Below are positions 43,612 through 53,613 of a DNA stretch of 64,000 bases, piece by piece; the stretch's first letter is position 1; every line of letters starts with the position of its first letter. The stretch is taken from NCBI GenBank assembly GCA_001724275.1, contig MEDZ01000003.1, positions 33,230 through 97,229 on the forward strand. Direction: 5' to 3'. Source of the stretch: Gemmatimonadetes bacterium SCN 70-22 (GTDB lineage: Bacteria; Gemmatimonadota; Gemmatimonadetes; Gemmatimonadales; Gemmatimonadaceae). The translations under genes were made by a program, and so were the position numbers. The notes beneath the pieces are model-generated. The model was not told where the DNA came from and made no database searches. It was given only the letters and a program-made list of their open reading frames with translations.

Positions 43612-44949
43612 TCACTCCTCCCCCTGCACGGTCGCTGCGACGACGGCGTCGCCCCCCACTGCACCCATCCCACCATCCTGCGGCACGTACAGCAAGGAGG
43701 CGCGATTCTCCCGCACCAGTCGCTCTCGCACGAACCGGTTCACGTCATCCACCGTCACCCGCCTGTATCGCTCCATCTGCGTGTTGATGAGCGTGGCGTC
43801 GCCGAAATACGTAGTGAATTGAGACAATTTATCGGCCCGTGACTGGGCTGACTGAAGGGATGTCACCAGGTCCGTGCTGATCAAGGCGATGGCCCGCTGC
43901 ACCTCGTCTTCCCCTACTCCGCCCTCGCACATCGCATCCAGGCACTCGCCGACTGCACGCTCCAGCGCCTCGCCCGAAGCCTCCGGCCGGGCCGTCGCAT
44001 CGACGATGAGCAGGTCGCTCCCCTTGGCCAGGTCGAAGGTGAACGCCACCGCCTCCGTCGCCAGCTGTCGCTCGCGGACCAGCCGCCGGTACAGGCGGCT
44101 CCCACGGCTCATTCCGAGGACAGCGCCGGCCACCGAGCCCGCATAGTACTCGTCGCTGCCGAACACCGGCGCCCGCATCGCCAGGAAGAGGCGCGGAATC
44201 ATCACGTCGTCCGGCACCACCTCTCGCCGCCACTCGCCGAACGTCGGGGGGAGGGTCATCTCCGGGAGCGGGGGGCGTCCGCTCCCCCGCGGAATGTCGC
44301 CAAAGTGCTCCTCGACCAATCGGCGCGCCTCCTCCACCGTCACATCCCCGACGATCGACAGCACCGCGTTGTCGGGAGTGTAGAACGTCCGGAAGAAGTC
44401 GGCCACGTCTTCCAGCGTCGCCGCGCTCAGGTGCTCCATCGACCCGATGAGCGAGTGATGGAATGGGTGCTCGGCGGGAAATGCCAGCGCCGGCAGCTTC
44501 TCCCACCACGTCCCGTAGGGCTGGTTGTCCACCGACCAGCGGCGCTCGTTCTTCACCACGTCGCGCTGCGTGTCCAGCTTCTCCTGCGTCATCGCCGGCA
44601 GCAGCCGCGCCATCCGGTCGGCCTCGAGCCACAGCGCCAGCGAGAGCTGGTTCGAGGGCACGGTCTCGTAGTAGTTGGTGCGCTCCAGCCACGTCGACCC
44701 GTTCAACGTCCCGCCGGCTCGCTGGATGAGCTCGAAGTGCTCGTTCGCCGCGACATGCTGCGACCCCTGAAAGAGCATGTGCTCGAACAGGTGCGCGAAT
44801 CCCGTGCGGTCCGCACGCTCATTCGCGCTCCCCACGTGATACCAGAGGTTCACGGCCACCACCGGAGTGGTGTGATCCTCCGATATCGTCACCCGTAGCC
44901 CGTTGTCCAGCGCGAACGATTCGATCGGCAGTTGCATCTGCACTCTCAT
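43612..44949 (-). CDS. M16 family metallopeptidase, zinc-binding subunit (second pair)
   Basis: A 445-residue zinc protease with HLFEH in GFAHLFEHMLFQGSQH near residue 55 and the distal Glu in VVKNERRWSVDNQPYG. Both M16 halves are present. No signal peptide is visible in the favoured start, so it may act in the cytosol. The frame starts at a TTG (44955); the ATG at 44949 and another at 44937 are alternatives. The stop overlaps the second subunit's frame, and the pair is translationally coupled. Gene order is the same as in the pair at 26849-29688: active subunit first. Confidence 0.93.
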   Translation of the reverse strand: MRVQMQLPIESFALDNGLRVTISEDHTTPVVAVNLWYHVGSANERADRTGFAHLFEHMLFQGSQHVAANEHFELIQRAGGTLNGSTWLERTNYYETVPSNQLSLALWLEADRMARLLPAMTQEKLDTQRDVVKNERRWSVDNQPYGTWWEKLPALAFPAEHPFHHSLIGSMEHLSAATLEDVADFFRTFYTPDNAVLSIVGDVTVEEARRLVEEHFGDIPRGSGRPPLPEMTLPPTFGEWRREVVPDDVMIPRLFLAMRAPVFGSDEYYAGSVAGAVLGMSRGSRLYRRLVRERQLATEAVAFTFDLAKGSDLLIVDATARPEASGEALERAVGECLDAMCEGGVGEDEVQRAIALISTDLVTSLQSAQSRADKLSQFTTYFGDATLINTQMERYRRVTVDDVNRFVRERLVRENRASLLYVPQDGGMGAVGGDAVVAATVQGEE

Positions 44950-44966
44950 CTCCAACTGGTCAGTGG

Positions 44967-45647
44967 TCAGCGCGGCGATCCCCGCCCGCCTATGGGAATC
45001 GTCAGTCCGTAGAGCGCCACGGGGTTGAATCGATCCACCTCCCCGGTCGAGAGATCCTCGTTCGGCGTCAGCACCTGGTTGAGCATCACGTAGGCGCGCA
45101 GGCGCGAGAACACGGGGCCGAGGTCGCGCAGGACCTTCTCCCCGACGTGCACCTGGAGCGCCGCCTCCCCCACGAAATCACGACCATATAGCGCTCGGTT
45201 CCTGGCGCCCCCCCCTCCGTAGGCGTACGTGAGGTAGAGCGGGAACTGAAGGTCCACCCACCCCCCAGTGCGCTCCCTCGCGATTCCGGGAAAGACATTC
45301 CCGATGAACAGCACGGGCGTGTTCGCGTTGCGCGGACTTGCCCCCGACGTCCCGTACGGCGTCACGCTTGCCCCGACGATCAGGGTCCACCACTTCGACG
45401 ACGTCGGGACGATCGTGGCGAAGCGCAGGTTGAATCCGCTCGTGGACGGATACCCGTTCGGCGCCGAGAGGAAATCCGCGCTCATCATCCCCGGCTGCAG
45501 CAGGAGCTCCGGGGTCCTGTCCTGGGCTGCCGCAGGCGCCGACGTGAGCACGACCCCGGCGAGCACCGACGCGAGCCCCGACGCGAACCCCGAGGCGAGC
45601 ATCGTCCGGATCCGCATCGATCGCAGGCTGTCGTGGAAGAACGTCAC
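44967..45647 (-). CDS. Exported hypothetical protein (possible outer-membrane beta-barrel)
   Basis: A 226-residue protein with a long signal region (MRIRTMLASGFASGLASVLA and on to APAAAQ). The mature part has alternating hydrophobic strands (SGFNLRFATIVPTSSKWWTL, GWVDLQFPLYLTYAYGGGG, AYVMLNQVLTPN, and a terminal ALYGLTIPIGG), a pattern like a small beta-barrel of the outer membrane. No family is recognised. The GTG at 45647 is the frame start; an ATG at 45617 that would trim the front is also plausible. It sits between YdcF and the M16 pair on the same strand. Confidence 0.65.
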   Translation of the reverse strand: MTFFHDSLRSMRIRTMLASGFASGLASVLAGVVLTSAPAAAQDRTPELLLQPGMMSADFLSAPNGYPSTSGFNLRFATIVPTSSKWWTLIVGASVTPYGTSGASPRNANTPVLFIGNVFPGIARERTGGWVDLQFPLYLTYAYGGGGARNRALYGRDFVGEAALQVHVGEKVLRDLGPVFSRLRAYVMLNQVLTPNEDLSTGEVDRFNPVALYGLTIPIGGRGSPR

Positions 45648-45648
45648 C

Positions 45649-46269
45649 CTACAATACCGAAGCGGGAGCGAGGACCAGCAGGGCCGTGAGCGGCACCTTC
45701 ACCGACTCGGACAGGATGTACGTGATCGACTCCACGCGGTTCGCCGAGATGGGGCTCGTCTTGGTGGGCGACGGTACCGCCCGGAGATCGTACCGCCACG
45801 ACAGGATCTGCAACCGCAGCATGTGAAAGGGGTCGCTCACCAGGATCACCTCACCGAGGTGCCGGGCCGACACCAGACGTGCAACCCCGCCAAGCGATTC
45901 CGCGGTGCTCCGCCCTTCGTTCTCCAACAGGAGCGCGCTGTCGGGAACCCCTCGCCGAAGCATGTAGACCCGTCCGACGGCCGCCTCGCTCGTCGTGTCG
46001 CCGGTCCCCATGCCGCCCGTCAGGATCAGGTGCGGCGCCATTCCCCTCTGCCACAGCTCCAGGGCATGGTCGAGTCGAGCCTTCAGGACGGGAGATGGCC
46101 GTCCCATGTACTGGGCGGCACCGAGCACGACGATCGCGTCCGCAGGCCTGGCTCCGTCGTGCGTCCCCCACAAGAGCACGCCGCTGAGCGAGACGAGCCA
46201 CGCCACCGTCAGCAGGCGGAAACCGCCAAGCGCAAGCCGCCGCGCCGACCAGGTAGAGGGAGCCATCAT
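45649..46269 (-). CDS. YdcF family protein (DUF218)
   Basis: A 206-residue protein of the SanA/YdcF family. One N-terminal membrane segment (FRLLTVAWLVSLSGVLLWGT) precedes the DUF218 domain. Its core is DAIVVLGAAQYMGRPSPVLK near residue 45, HLILTGGMGTGD near 80, ENEGRSTAESLGGVARL near 115 and VILVSDPFHMLR near 140. Members are linked to envelope integrity and vancomycin tolerance in E. coli, but the reaction is unknown. The stop is followed one base later by the GTG of the exported hypothetical gene. Confidence 0.88.
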   Translation of the reverse strand: MMAPSTWSARRLALGGFRLLTVAWLVSLSGVLLWGTHDGARPADAIVVLGAAQYMGRPSPVLKARLDHALELWQRGMAPHLILTGGMGTGDTTSEAAVGRVYMLRRGVPDSALLLENEGRSTAESLGGVARLVSARHLGEVILVSDPFHMLRLQILSWRYDLRAVPSPTKTSPISANRVESITYILSESVKVPLTALLVLAPASVL

Positions 46270-46383
46270 GCGAACAATAAGGCCCCACCAACTTGCGTGC
46301 CTAGCCCTCTTCGGCCGCGCTCATCGCCCGCCCTCTCCCCCCCTCTCCCGCCACGTCCCCCGCGCCCTCACACCTCGCCCCCC

Positions 46384-47007
46384 TTAACGTGCCAAGCTCA
46401 GGAGCGAGAGCCAGAACACGTCGAACGCCACGCGTGCATTCCGATTGGGCTGGCGTGCCGCCCATAACACCAGTCCGTCGCGAAAGGCCAATTCGCACGA
46501 CGCCAGCATGGCGGGAGGGAGTCTTGGGGAGAGGTCGAGGAGCTGGAACACGCGCGCAACCGTCTTCTCCCCCGCAGCCTGCCGATGCAGAGCCGACTCC
46601 TCGAGCGCCTGCCGAGCCGCGTCACCCCGTTCCTGCGTGAACTCGATGAGCACGCGCAGCTCTCCGTTCTCGATCTCCCCGCCCAGCCAGCGCCAGTAGT
46701 CCTCCATGACGGTCGCCGCCGTGCTCTGCGACAAGGCCTCCCCCTCCCGTCGAAGCACGCGGTCCGTCAGCCAGCGAATGGTCGCGGCCAGCAGCGCTTC
46801 CTTGCCGTGGTAGTGATACAACACGAGGGCCTTGGACACCGACGCTTCGGCCGCGATCGACTGAAGCGAGACCGCTCCCCCTCCCTCGTGCTGCGCGCAC
46901 CGAAGGGTGGCGGCGAGTAGTCGCTCTCGAGCCTCGGTCGCGCGCGCATCACTGCGTCGAGCGCGCGAATTCGAGGGGCCGGAGCGACTGGAAGCGCTAT
47001 GGGACAT
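46384..47007 (-). CDS. TetR family transcriptional regulator
   Basis: A 207-residue repressor. The N-terminal helix-turn-helix is ARERLLAATLRCAQHEGGGA and SLQSIAAEASVSKALVLYHY near residues 25-65; the C-terminal part is the all-helical ligand domain. The start is taken at ATG 47007 (MSHSASSRSGPSNSRARR), 14 bases after the stop of the beta-CASP nuclease gene. A GTG upstream would overlap that gene. The effector and targets are unknown. Confidence 0.85.
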   Translation of the reverse strand: MSHSASSRSGPSNSRARRSDARATEARERLLAATLRCAQHEGGGAVSLQSIAAEASVSKALVLYHYHGKEALLAATIRWLTDRVLRREGEALSQSTAATVMEDYWRWLGGEIENGELRVLIEFTQERGDAARQALEESALHRQAAGEKTVARVFQLLDLSPRLPPAMLASCELAFRDGLVLWAARQPNRNARVAFDVFWLSLLSLAR

Positions 47008-47020
47008 GGTTCGTCGCCTA

Positions 47021-48403
47021 TCAAACGACGGCCCGCTCACCCGGCCCCGGGATCCGCACCTGGAACCCGTCTCCGATCAGCGTGTCCGCCAAGGCCTGCT
47101 GGGCCTGCGCTTCGCCGTGCACGAGAAACACGCGTTCCGGTCCGGGCCCGGGGCCTCGCACATGATGGAGCCACCCGCGAAGGTCACGCCGGTCGCCGTG
47201 CGCACTGTACCCGTTGATTACCTCTACCCGGGCGCGCAGCGGCAACTCGTCGCCAAACACCTTGATGATCGGAGACTTTTCCAGGATGCGCCGCCCCAGC
47301 GTGTGCTCCGCCATGAAGCCAACGATCAGGATGGTGTTGCGCGGATCGCTCGCCCCATTCGCGAGATGGTGCAGGATGCGCCCGGACTCGGCCATCCCCG
47401 ATGCGGCGATGATGACCATCGGGCCTCGCATCGTGTTCAACCGCTTCGACTCTTCCGTGTCGCGGGTGTACCGTACCAGGTCGAACCGGAACAGGTGCGC
47501 CACCCCGTTCACCAGGTGTTCCGTGGTATCGAACGAATCCGGGTGCATCTCGAAGACCGACGTGGCGTCGGTCGCCAGCGGCGAGTCGATGAAGATCGGA
47601 ATGCTCGGAATCTGCTTCTTGCGCGCTAGCGCATGGAGGTCGTAGACCAGTTCCTGGGTGCGCCCCACCGCGAACGCCGGGATCAGGAGCTTTCCTCCGC
47701 GCTCCGCCGTGGCGCGCACGATCTCCGCCAGCCGGGCCTGTGCATCCTCGAAGGGCGGATGATCCCGGTTGCCATAGGTGGACTCCATGATCACCACGTC
47801 TGCGCCCACCGGCGGGTCCGGGTCGCGAATGATCGGCAGCCCGGAGCGCCCGATGTCTCCCGAGAAGACCAGGCGCCGCGGCTTCCCCTCGTCTTCGTAC
47901 TCGAGGATGACCGAGGCGGACCCCAGGATGTGCCCGGCCTCCACGAACGTGACGTGGAACCCCGGCAGGACCTCGACGCGCTTCTTGAACGGAACCGAGA
48001 CCATGTTCTCCACCGTCCGGGCAGCATCCCGCATGGTGTAGAGCGGTTCCGCGTGCTCCTTGTTGCGACGCTGTAGGTAGTCGGCATCCTTCTCCTGGAT
48101 GTGCGCCGCGTCCGCGAGCATGATCGCACAGAGGTCCCGCGTGGCCGGGGTCGACCAGATCGTGTTGGCGTACCCCTCCTTCGCCAGGAGGGGGAGGCGG
48201 CCGGAGTGGTCGATGTGCGCGTGCGACAGGATCACCGCGTCGAGCTCGTCAACCCGGAGTGGGAGGTGGCGGTTCTTGGCGTTGGTCTCTGATCGCCGCC
48301 CCTGGAAAAGGCCAAAGTCCAGCGCCAGCGTCCTGCCGGCATGGCGCAGGATGTGGCAAGACCCGGTCACCTCGCGCGCTGCGCCCGCGAACTCGATCTC
48401 CAC
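47021..48403 (-). CDS. MBL-fold beta-CASP RNA nuclease
   Basis: A 460-residue zinc hydrolase of the beta-CASP group, which process RNA. The metallo-beta-lactamase motifs are [16 protein letters not shown] near residue 60, [14 protein letters not shown] near 155 and [12 protein letters not shown] near 180. The beta-CASP part has [15 protein letters not shown] and [12 protein letters not shown] near 335, and the final [14 protein letters not shown] contains the last zinc ligand. The KH domains seen in archaeal homologues are absent. It is divergent from upp with 101 bases between, and followed by a TetR gene. Confidence 0.92.
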   Translation of the reverse strand: MEIEFAGAAREVTGSCHILRHAGRTLALDFGLFQGRRSETNAKNRHLPLRVDELDAVILSHAHIDHSGRLPLLAKEGYANTIWSTPATRDLCAIMLADAAHIQEKDADYLQRRNKEHAEPLYTMRDAARTVENMVSVPFKKRVEVLPGFHVTFVEAGHILGSASVILEYEDEGKPRRLVFSGDIGRSGLPIIRDPDPPVGADVVIMESTYGNRDHPPFEDAQARLAEIVRATAERGGKLLIPAFAVGRTQELVYDLHALARKKQIPSIPIFIDSPLATDATSVFEMHPDSFDTTEHLVNGVAHLFRFDLVRYTRDTEESKRLNTMRGPMVIIAASGMAESGRILHHLANGASDPRNTILIVGFMAEHTLGRRILEKSPIIKVFGDELPLRARVEVINGYSAHGDRRDLRGWLHHVRGPGPGPERVFLVHGEAQAQQALADTLIGDGFQVRIPGPGERAVV

Positions 48404-48504
48404 CAGACCGTCCTCGTTCTCAGGTTTGCCGACACCTCGGCCGACGCGTCGCGCGCGAATGCCGGGTATTCTGCCGAGGCCGCGAAATTAGTAGCTTGGC
48501 GCGC

Positions 48505-49152
48505 ATGCACACCACCCCTTCCGAGCCTTCGCTGACAGTCGTCAGGCATCCATTGGTGCAGCACAAGCTCACGCTGCTGCGCGATCGACGCACGCCCAAG
48601 AAGATCTTCAAGGAGCTGGTCGACGAGATCGCCATGCTGATGGCCTACGAGGTCACCACAGCGCTTCCGCTCGAGGAGATCGTGGTGCAGACACCGCTGG
48701 AGCAGGCGACCGGATGGCAGGTCAGCGGCAAGAAGCTCACCCTGGTCCCCATTCTCCGGGCCGGGCTCGGGATGGTCGAGGGAATCTTGCGCCTCGTCCC
48801 CTCCGCACGCGTGGGCCACATTGGGTTGTATCGGGATCACGACACGCTCGAACCGGTGGACTACTATTTCAAGGTCCCCGGCGACGCCGCCGAGCGTGAC
48901 TTCTTCCTCCTCGATCCGATGCTCGCGACTGGTGGGAGTGCCGTCTCCGCCATCGATTCGCTCAAGCGCACGGGGGCCGTTCGCATCCGCTTTCTCTGCT
49001 TGGTGGCCGCCCCAGAGGGGGTCTCGCGCGTGCATCGGGCCCACCCCGACGTCCCCATCTATTGCGCGGCGCTCGATCGGGAGCTCAACACCCACGGCTA
49101 CATCCTCCCGGGACTGGGTGACGCGGGCGATCGCCTGTTCGGCACGCGCTGA
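48505..49152 (+). CDS. upp: Uracil phosphoribosyltransferase
   Basis: A 215-residue salvage enzyme: uracil plus PRPP gives UMP. The PRPP loop is [18 protein letters not shown] near residue 130; [18 protein letters not shown] near 75 and the uracil-binding end [20 protein letters not shown] near 190 are intact. The ATG at 48505 gives [19 protein letters not shown]. Upstream in-frame codons are a shadow of the MBL gene's promoter region. Confidence 0.97.
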   Translation: MHTTPSEPSLTVVRHPLVQHKLTLLRDRRTPKKIFKELVDEIAMLMAYEVTTALPLEEIVVQTPLEQATGWQVSGKKLTLVPILRAGLGMVEGILRLVPSARVGHIGLYRDHDTLEPVDYYFKVPGDAAERDFFLLDPMLATGGSAVSAIDSLKRTGAVRIRFLCLVAAPEGVSRVHRAHPDVPIYCAALDRELNTHGYILPGLGDAGDRLFGTR

Positions 49153-49316
49153 TCAGCACCACACGGCAACCTCGCGCCCGCACGCTACCGCGTTGCTCGG
49201 TTACACAATCTGGCCTCGCGACTGGATAAATCGTCTCTTGTTCGCAATCACGTGCATCACTACATTGCGCCCGATTCCGGGATCCTCCGCGCCGATCACC
49301 CGCGACTTGGTCGTTG

Positions 49317-50255
49317 ATGCTCATCAATTTGCTGCCGGACTTCTTCGCAGTCCTGAACAGCACCGATCGAGTCGCCGCTTACCAGCAGTATTTCGAGTCG
49401 CACCGCGCGAGGCTCTCTGCCTACTGGCACAACTACGTCTTCGATCCCGACAGCGAGCACTTTCTTGACGTCGTGCGGATGGCGGTCCACGCGGATCGAT
49501 CCGACCTGCGCGCCATGCTCGAGCGCACCGACGTCGTCTCGCTGGCGCGCGAAACCGAGGCCCGCTGCGCGGACCTGTTAGGCACCGACGTCGACCTCGA
49601 CGTCGTCCTGATGGTCGGAGTGGGCGGCGCGAACGCGGGCGAGCTGGTCGTTGCAGGTCGCGGCATGGCCTTCGTGTGCCTCGAGCACTTCACCGGCATC
49701 GCCAATCCCGATACCCAGGGTCTTGGCCTCGATCCCGAGCTCATTCCCCTGTGGCTCGCGCACGAGATCGCCCATGCGGTACGCTACACCTCGCCGACCA
49801 GCCGCAGCGAGATGCGCCAGGTCATCGACGAGGCGGACGGCTACTACTCCTACTGGGAGACCGGGCGCCGTGCCTCGGTGCGTGAGCTCCTCGTCAACGA
49901 GGGGCTGGCCATCAACGCCTCGCGCCTGGTCAGCCCAGGGCACGCGGCGTGGGAATATTACGGCTACGGCCGGCGACAGTACGCGCGCATCCGGGAGCTG
50001 GAGTCCCACATCTCGCGTGCCGTCGCCCAGGAACTCGACCATCACGCACTCGGCCTCCGCCTGCGCTACCTCATGGGCGGCACCAGCGATGACGCCCGCA
50101 CGATCGATCGTGTCGTGATCCCCGAGCGTTCCGGCTACTACATCGGCGCCCGAATGGTGGAGGCAGCCATCGAGCAGCGTGGCATCGCGTGGGCAATTCG
50201 CGCAAGCGCCGCCGAGCTCCTCGACATCGCACGCGCTACCGCAGCGTCGGCATAG
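49317..50255 (+). CDS. Putative Zn-dependent protease (DUF2268-like)
   Basis: A 312-residue protein. AHEIAHAVRY near residue 154 supplies an HExxH zinc motif, and LLVNEGLAINASRLV about 45 residues later supplies the distal Glu in the order of DUF2268-type gluzincins. The surrounding GIANPDTQGLGLDPELIPLW matches that family. There is no signal peptide, so it is probably cytosolic. The ATG at 49317 follows a TTG at 49314 that the open frame could also use. The gene converges on mnmE, with only 4 bases between the stops. Confidence 0.75.
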   Translation: MLINLLPDFFAVLNSTDRVAAYQQYFESHRARLSAYWHNYVFDPDSEHFLDVVRMAVHADRSDLRAMLERTDVVSLARETEARCADLLGTDVDLDVVLMVGVGGANAGELVVAGRGMAFVCLEHFTGIANPDTQGLGLDPELIPLWLAHEIAHAVRYTSPTSRSEMRQVIDEADGYYSYWETGRRASVRELLVNEGLAINASRLVSPGHAAWEYYGYGRRQYARIRELESHISRAVAQELDHHALGLRLRYLMGGTSDDARTIDRVVIPERSGYYIGARMVEAAIEQRGIAWAIRASAAELLDIARATAASA

Positions 50256-50259
50256 TCCG

Positions 50260-51651
50260 TCACTTCCCCACGCAGAACGATCGGAACACGCGGTCGAGCA
50301 CGTCCTCGACGTCCACGCTCCCGATCAGTTCGTCCAGGGCGTGCGTGGCGCCACGCACGTGCACCGCGGCTACCGGGGCCGGGACCTTCCCCCCTTCCCA
50401 CGCGGACAGGAACCCCTCGAGCTCCTCCAGCGCCTTCGCCAGCGCATCCCGGTGACGCCCGCGGGTCACGATCGGAAGGTCCACGCTCAGGCTCCCCACC
50501 GATCGCTCCAGTTCTCCCACGATCGTGCGTACCAGCACATCGAGCCCTTTGCGTGTCATCGCACTCACCGCCACGTAGGGGTCGCTCCGCGTCTCCCCCT
50601 CCCCCTCCGTCTCCCCCTCGTCACCCCCCGCAGCACGATCCCCGCCACGGTCTCCCTTCGTCAGTACCGCGATTCGCACCCCTTGCCCGAGGTGCTCCAC
50701 CCGTCCCATCGCCTCCTCGAGCTCTCCCGGCGACTCCGCGCAGACCAGCAGGACGTGAGCGGCGCCAATGTGACGCTCGCTCACCTCGATCCCCAATCGC
50801 TCCACCACGTCCGTCGTCTCTCGCAATCCCGCCGTGTCGATGAGCCGCAGCGGCCATCCCTCCGCCTCGACACGCGCCTCGATGGCATCGCGCGTCGTTC
50901 CGGGGACTTCGGTCACGATGGCTCTCGTCTCACCAAGGAGCGCGTTGAACAGCGACGATTTCCCTGCATTCGGCGGCCCCGCGATCACCACCACAGCACC
51001 CTCGCGCGCCACCTCGCCCAGGGGGACCGTGGCCAGGAGGCTGCGTAGCGATACCTGCACCTCACGTGCTGCCCGTATCACCTCTGCGCGCGCAATGGGA
51101 CCGTCATCCTCCTCGGGAAAGTCGATGTCGTAGGCGAGCAATGCCTCGACGTGCAGTACACGATCTCGCAGCTTCGACAATGCCTGCGACAACCCCCCGT
51201 CGAGCTGGCGAAGCGCGGCCCGGCGATGCGCATTGGTCCGGGCATCGACCAGGTCTGCCACCGCCTCGGCCTGCACCAGGTCCATCTTCCCATTCAGGAC
51301 CGCCCGCTGGGTGAACTCGCCAGGCTCGGCTCCGCGTGCCCCCAGGAATCCCAGCACCTCGAGGATCGCGCTCGACACCGCGACGCCACCGTGGCAGGCA
51401 ATCTCCACCATCGGCTCGCCACTGTACGACTGCGGCGCATCGAAGCGCGTGACGAGCGCGCGATCGATCACGCTCGCATCCCGTGGATCGATGATCGTGC
51501 ACAGCGAGACCCGACGAGCCTCCTGTGGCCACGGATTCACGACCTGCCGCGCCAACGCATGCGCAGCACCCCCGCTCAGGCGCACGATCGCGATCGCGCC
51601 ACGCCCGGCGGGGGTGCTGACGGCCGCGATGGTGTCATCGCGAAGCAGCAT
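50260..51651 (-). CDS. mnmE: tRNA modification GTPase MnmE
   Basis: With MnmG it installs carboxymethylaminomethyl groups on U34 of tRNA. The N-terminal part binds a folate (DDTIAAVSTPAGRGAIAIVR). The G domain has GPPNAGKSSLFNALLG near residue 220, GTTRDAIEA, DTAGLRET and the NKxD position TKGD. The C-terminal CxGK reads CVGK. A Gly/Glu-rich insertion of about 20 residues (AAGGDEGETEGEGETRS) lies in the G domain after TKGDRGG. Last gene of the rpmH-rnpA-yidD-yidC-mnmE series. Confidence 0.97.
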   Translation of the reverse strand: MLLRDDTIAAVSTPAGRGAIAIVRLSGGAAHALARQVVNPWPQEARRVSLCTIIDPRDASVIDRALVTRFDAPQSYSGEPMVEIACHGGVAVSSAILEVLGFLGARGAEPGEFTQRAVLNGKMDLVQAEAVADLVDARTNAHRRAALRQLDGGLSQALSKLRDRVLHVEALLAYDIDFPEEDDGPIARAEVIRAAREVQVSLRSLLATVPLGEVAREGAVVVIAGPPNAGKSSLFNALLGETRAIVTEVPGTTRDAIEARVEAEGWPLRLIDTAGLRETTDVVERLGIEVSERHIGAAHVLLVCAESPGELEEAMGRVEHLGQGVRIAVLTKGDRGGDRAAGGDEGETEGEGETRSDPYVAVSAMTRKGLDVLVRTIVGELERSVGSLSVDLPIVTRGRHRDALAKALEELEGFLSAWEGGKVPAPVAAVHVRGATHALDELIGSVDVEDVLDRVFRSFCVGK

Positions 51652-51689
51652 CGTCGTCTCGCACGGTATCGAGACCCGACACCGGTTGC

Positions 51690-53381
51690 CTACGTCTTCT
51701 TTCCTCCACCGCTCTTGCCTCGCTCATTGGCGATCAGCCATTGCTGTGGAATCGCCGCCACGTTCTGGATGGCGTAGTACAGGTTGAGTCCCGAGGCGAA
51801 GTTGGCGAACAGGAACGTCATCATCACCGGGAAGATGTACAGCATCATCTTCGCCTGCGGATTGGGCGGTGCGTTCCGCATCCCCACCCACGAGAGAACG
51901 AACATCGAGATCCCCATCAGGAGCGGTACGATGTAGTAGGGATCCTTGATCGAGATATCCGCCAGCCAGAGGAAGGGGACGCCACGGAACTCGATCGTGT
52001 TCTGGAATACGAAGAACAGCGCGAACAGAACCGGCATCGGGAGCAGGAGCGGGAGGCACCCGGCAAAGGTGCTGAAGGGGCTCATGTCGTGCTCCTTGTA
52101 CACCCGCATCATCTCCGCCTGCATCTTCTGCGGATCCGCCTTGTACCGCTTCTGGATGTCGTTCAGCTCCGGCTGGATGCGCTGCATCTTCATGGAGCTG
52201 CGCATCGCCCCGTGGTTCAGCGGCCACAGGATGAGGCGCACCGCGACGCCGAAGATCACCAGCAGCCACCCGTAATCCAGCTTCAGCGTCGCCTTCATCC
52301 ACAACAGGATGCGCATGACGAGCGTCGCGAACGGCTGCACGACCCCCTGGAGCCACCCACCGTAGGGGTTCGAATTCACGAACTCGCGCCCCATCGACTC
52401 CAGCCGCGTGTACTGCTGGGGCCCGGTGAACAGGTCGAAACGGAACGTTCCGTTGTTCAATCGCGCAACTATCGTCCCGGTCGCGGTGGTCGCCGTGCGC
52501 GTCACGCGCGCCCCGCCCACCGCAACTCCCTCCGCGAAGCTGTCGTCACCCTCCGGCGCGAGGACGCCGACGATGAAGTACTTGGATTTCGCCGCCGCCC
52601 AGGTGAGGGGCCCCGGGACGAGCTGTCGCTCTCCCGGATCCAGGCTCTTGAATGGAATCCCCTCGGCATTCCGCGTCCGCGGCTTCATCGCGAACGCGAA
52701 GTGATTCTGGTCGTCAGCAGAATCCACCTCGAACGACCGGAACGTGCTCGGCAGATCGATCAACACGAAGCGGGCCGGATTTCCCGCCGCATCGTTCCCC
52801 ACGACGCCCTCCACCCGCGACACGAACGAGTCCGCAACGATCGTGTACTTGAGCTCGATCGATCGTCCTCCCGCCATTCCCCGATACGCGAGGACTGTCG
52901 CGCCATTGGCCGCACTCGACCGCTCGACCTCGAACGCCACCTTGTCGAGCGACAGCGTATCACCCGCTCCCAGCACCCGATAGGAAATCAGTGGCCGCTT
53001 TCCAGAGCTGATGCTGACCGACTGATGCACCTTGTCGAGCGCCCTGAATCCCGGAAGGTTCACTTCCAAGGGCGCGGCACCAACGCTGGAAAACACGTAC
53101 TTGGCCGAGTCGCTGGACACGATCGTGGTCTCTGCGCGCGCTACCCGTGACGTGTCGGCGCCACTCGTCCCGCCAGTCACGGATGGTGCCGCCACCGCTG
53201 CCTGAGCACTGTCAGTCGCCCGTGCGGGTGCTCCTGCTGCAGTGGGAGCTGCGCCCGATGCCCCCTTCGCCTTTGCTCCACTGGCCGGGACATCGCGCGG
53301 AACGGCCGTCGGGAACAGCTTCGGCGTGATGATGATGACGATGGCGACCAGCGCCAACGCAAGGATCGTTCGTTTGTCCAT
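51690..53381 (-). CDS. yidC: Membrane protein insertase YidC
   Basis: Inserts and folds proteins in the inner membrane. At 563 residues it is the Gram-negative long form: an N-terminal membrane segment (ILALALVAIVIIITPKLF), a long periplasmic domain (about 85-340), and five C-terminal segments. The latter contain YGWLLVIFGVAVRLILWPLN with the hydrophilic-groove Arg, and MQRIQPELNDIQKRYKADPQ. An Ala/Pro-rich linker follows the first segment. The C-terminus is basic (NERGKSGGGKKT). Between yidD and mnmE on the same strand, as in most bacteria. Confidence 0.97.
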   Translation of the reverse strand: MDKRTILALALVAIVIIITPKLFPTAVPRDVPASGAKAKGASGAAPTAAGAPARATDSAQAAVAAPSVTGGTSGADTSRVARAETTIVSSDSAKYVFSSVGAAPLEVNLPGFRALDKVHQSVSISSGKRPLISYRVLGAGDTLSLDKVAFEVERSSAANGATVLAYRGMAGGRSIELKYTIVADSFVSRVEGVVGNDAAGNPARFVLIDLPSTFRSFEVDSADDQNHFAFAMKPRTRNAEGIPFKSLDPGERQLVPGPLTWAAAKSKYFIVGVLAPEGDDSFAEGVAVGGARVTRTATTATGTIVARLNNGTFRFDLFTGPQQYTRLESMGREFVNSNPYGGWLQGVVQPFATLVMRILLWMKATLKLDYGWLLVIFGVAVRLILWPLNHGAMRSSMKMQRIQPELNDIQKRYKADPQKMQAEMMRVYKEHDMSPFSTFAGCLPLLLPMPVLFALFFVFQNTIEFRGVPFLWLADISIKDPYYIVPLLMGISMFVLSWVGMRNAPPNPQAKMMLYIFPVMMTFLFANFASGLNLYYAIQNVAAIPQQWLIANERGKSGGGKKT

Positions 53382-53395
53382 CGCAGCGAACGGGG

Positions 53396-53605
53396 TCAGG
53401 GCACAGGGTCAAAGCCGCCAGGGTGCAGCGGATGGCAACGAGCAATCCGGCGGGCGGCTAGGTATGAACCACGAACGGCGCCATGGCGTTGCAGCGCCTC
53501 GATCGCGTACTGCGAGCAACTCGGGTAGAAGCGACAGACCGCCGGCAAGAGCGGACCAAGGAACATCTGATATGCGCGCACCAGTAGCACGAGGACGTGT
53601 CGCAT
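53396..53605 (-). CDS. yidD: Membrane protein insertion efficiency factor YidD
   Basis: A 69-residue protein that helps Yid[21 protein letters not shown] then the conserved [15 protein letters not shown] with its cysteines, and the ending [14 protein letters not shown], are diagnostic. The ATG at 53605 is 8 bases after the rnpA stop; the longer frame upstream is out of family. Located between rnpA and yidC. Confidence 0.95.
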   Translation of the reverse strand: MRHVLVLLVRAYQMFLGPLLPAVCRFYPSCSQYAIEALQRHGAVRGSYLAARRIARCHPLHPGGFDPVP

Positions 53606-53613
53606 GCGATTTC

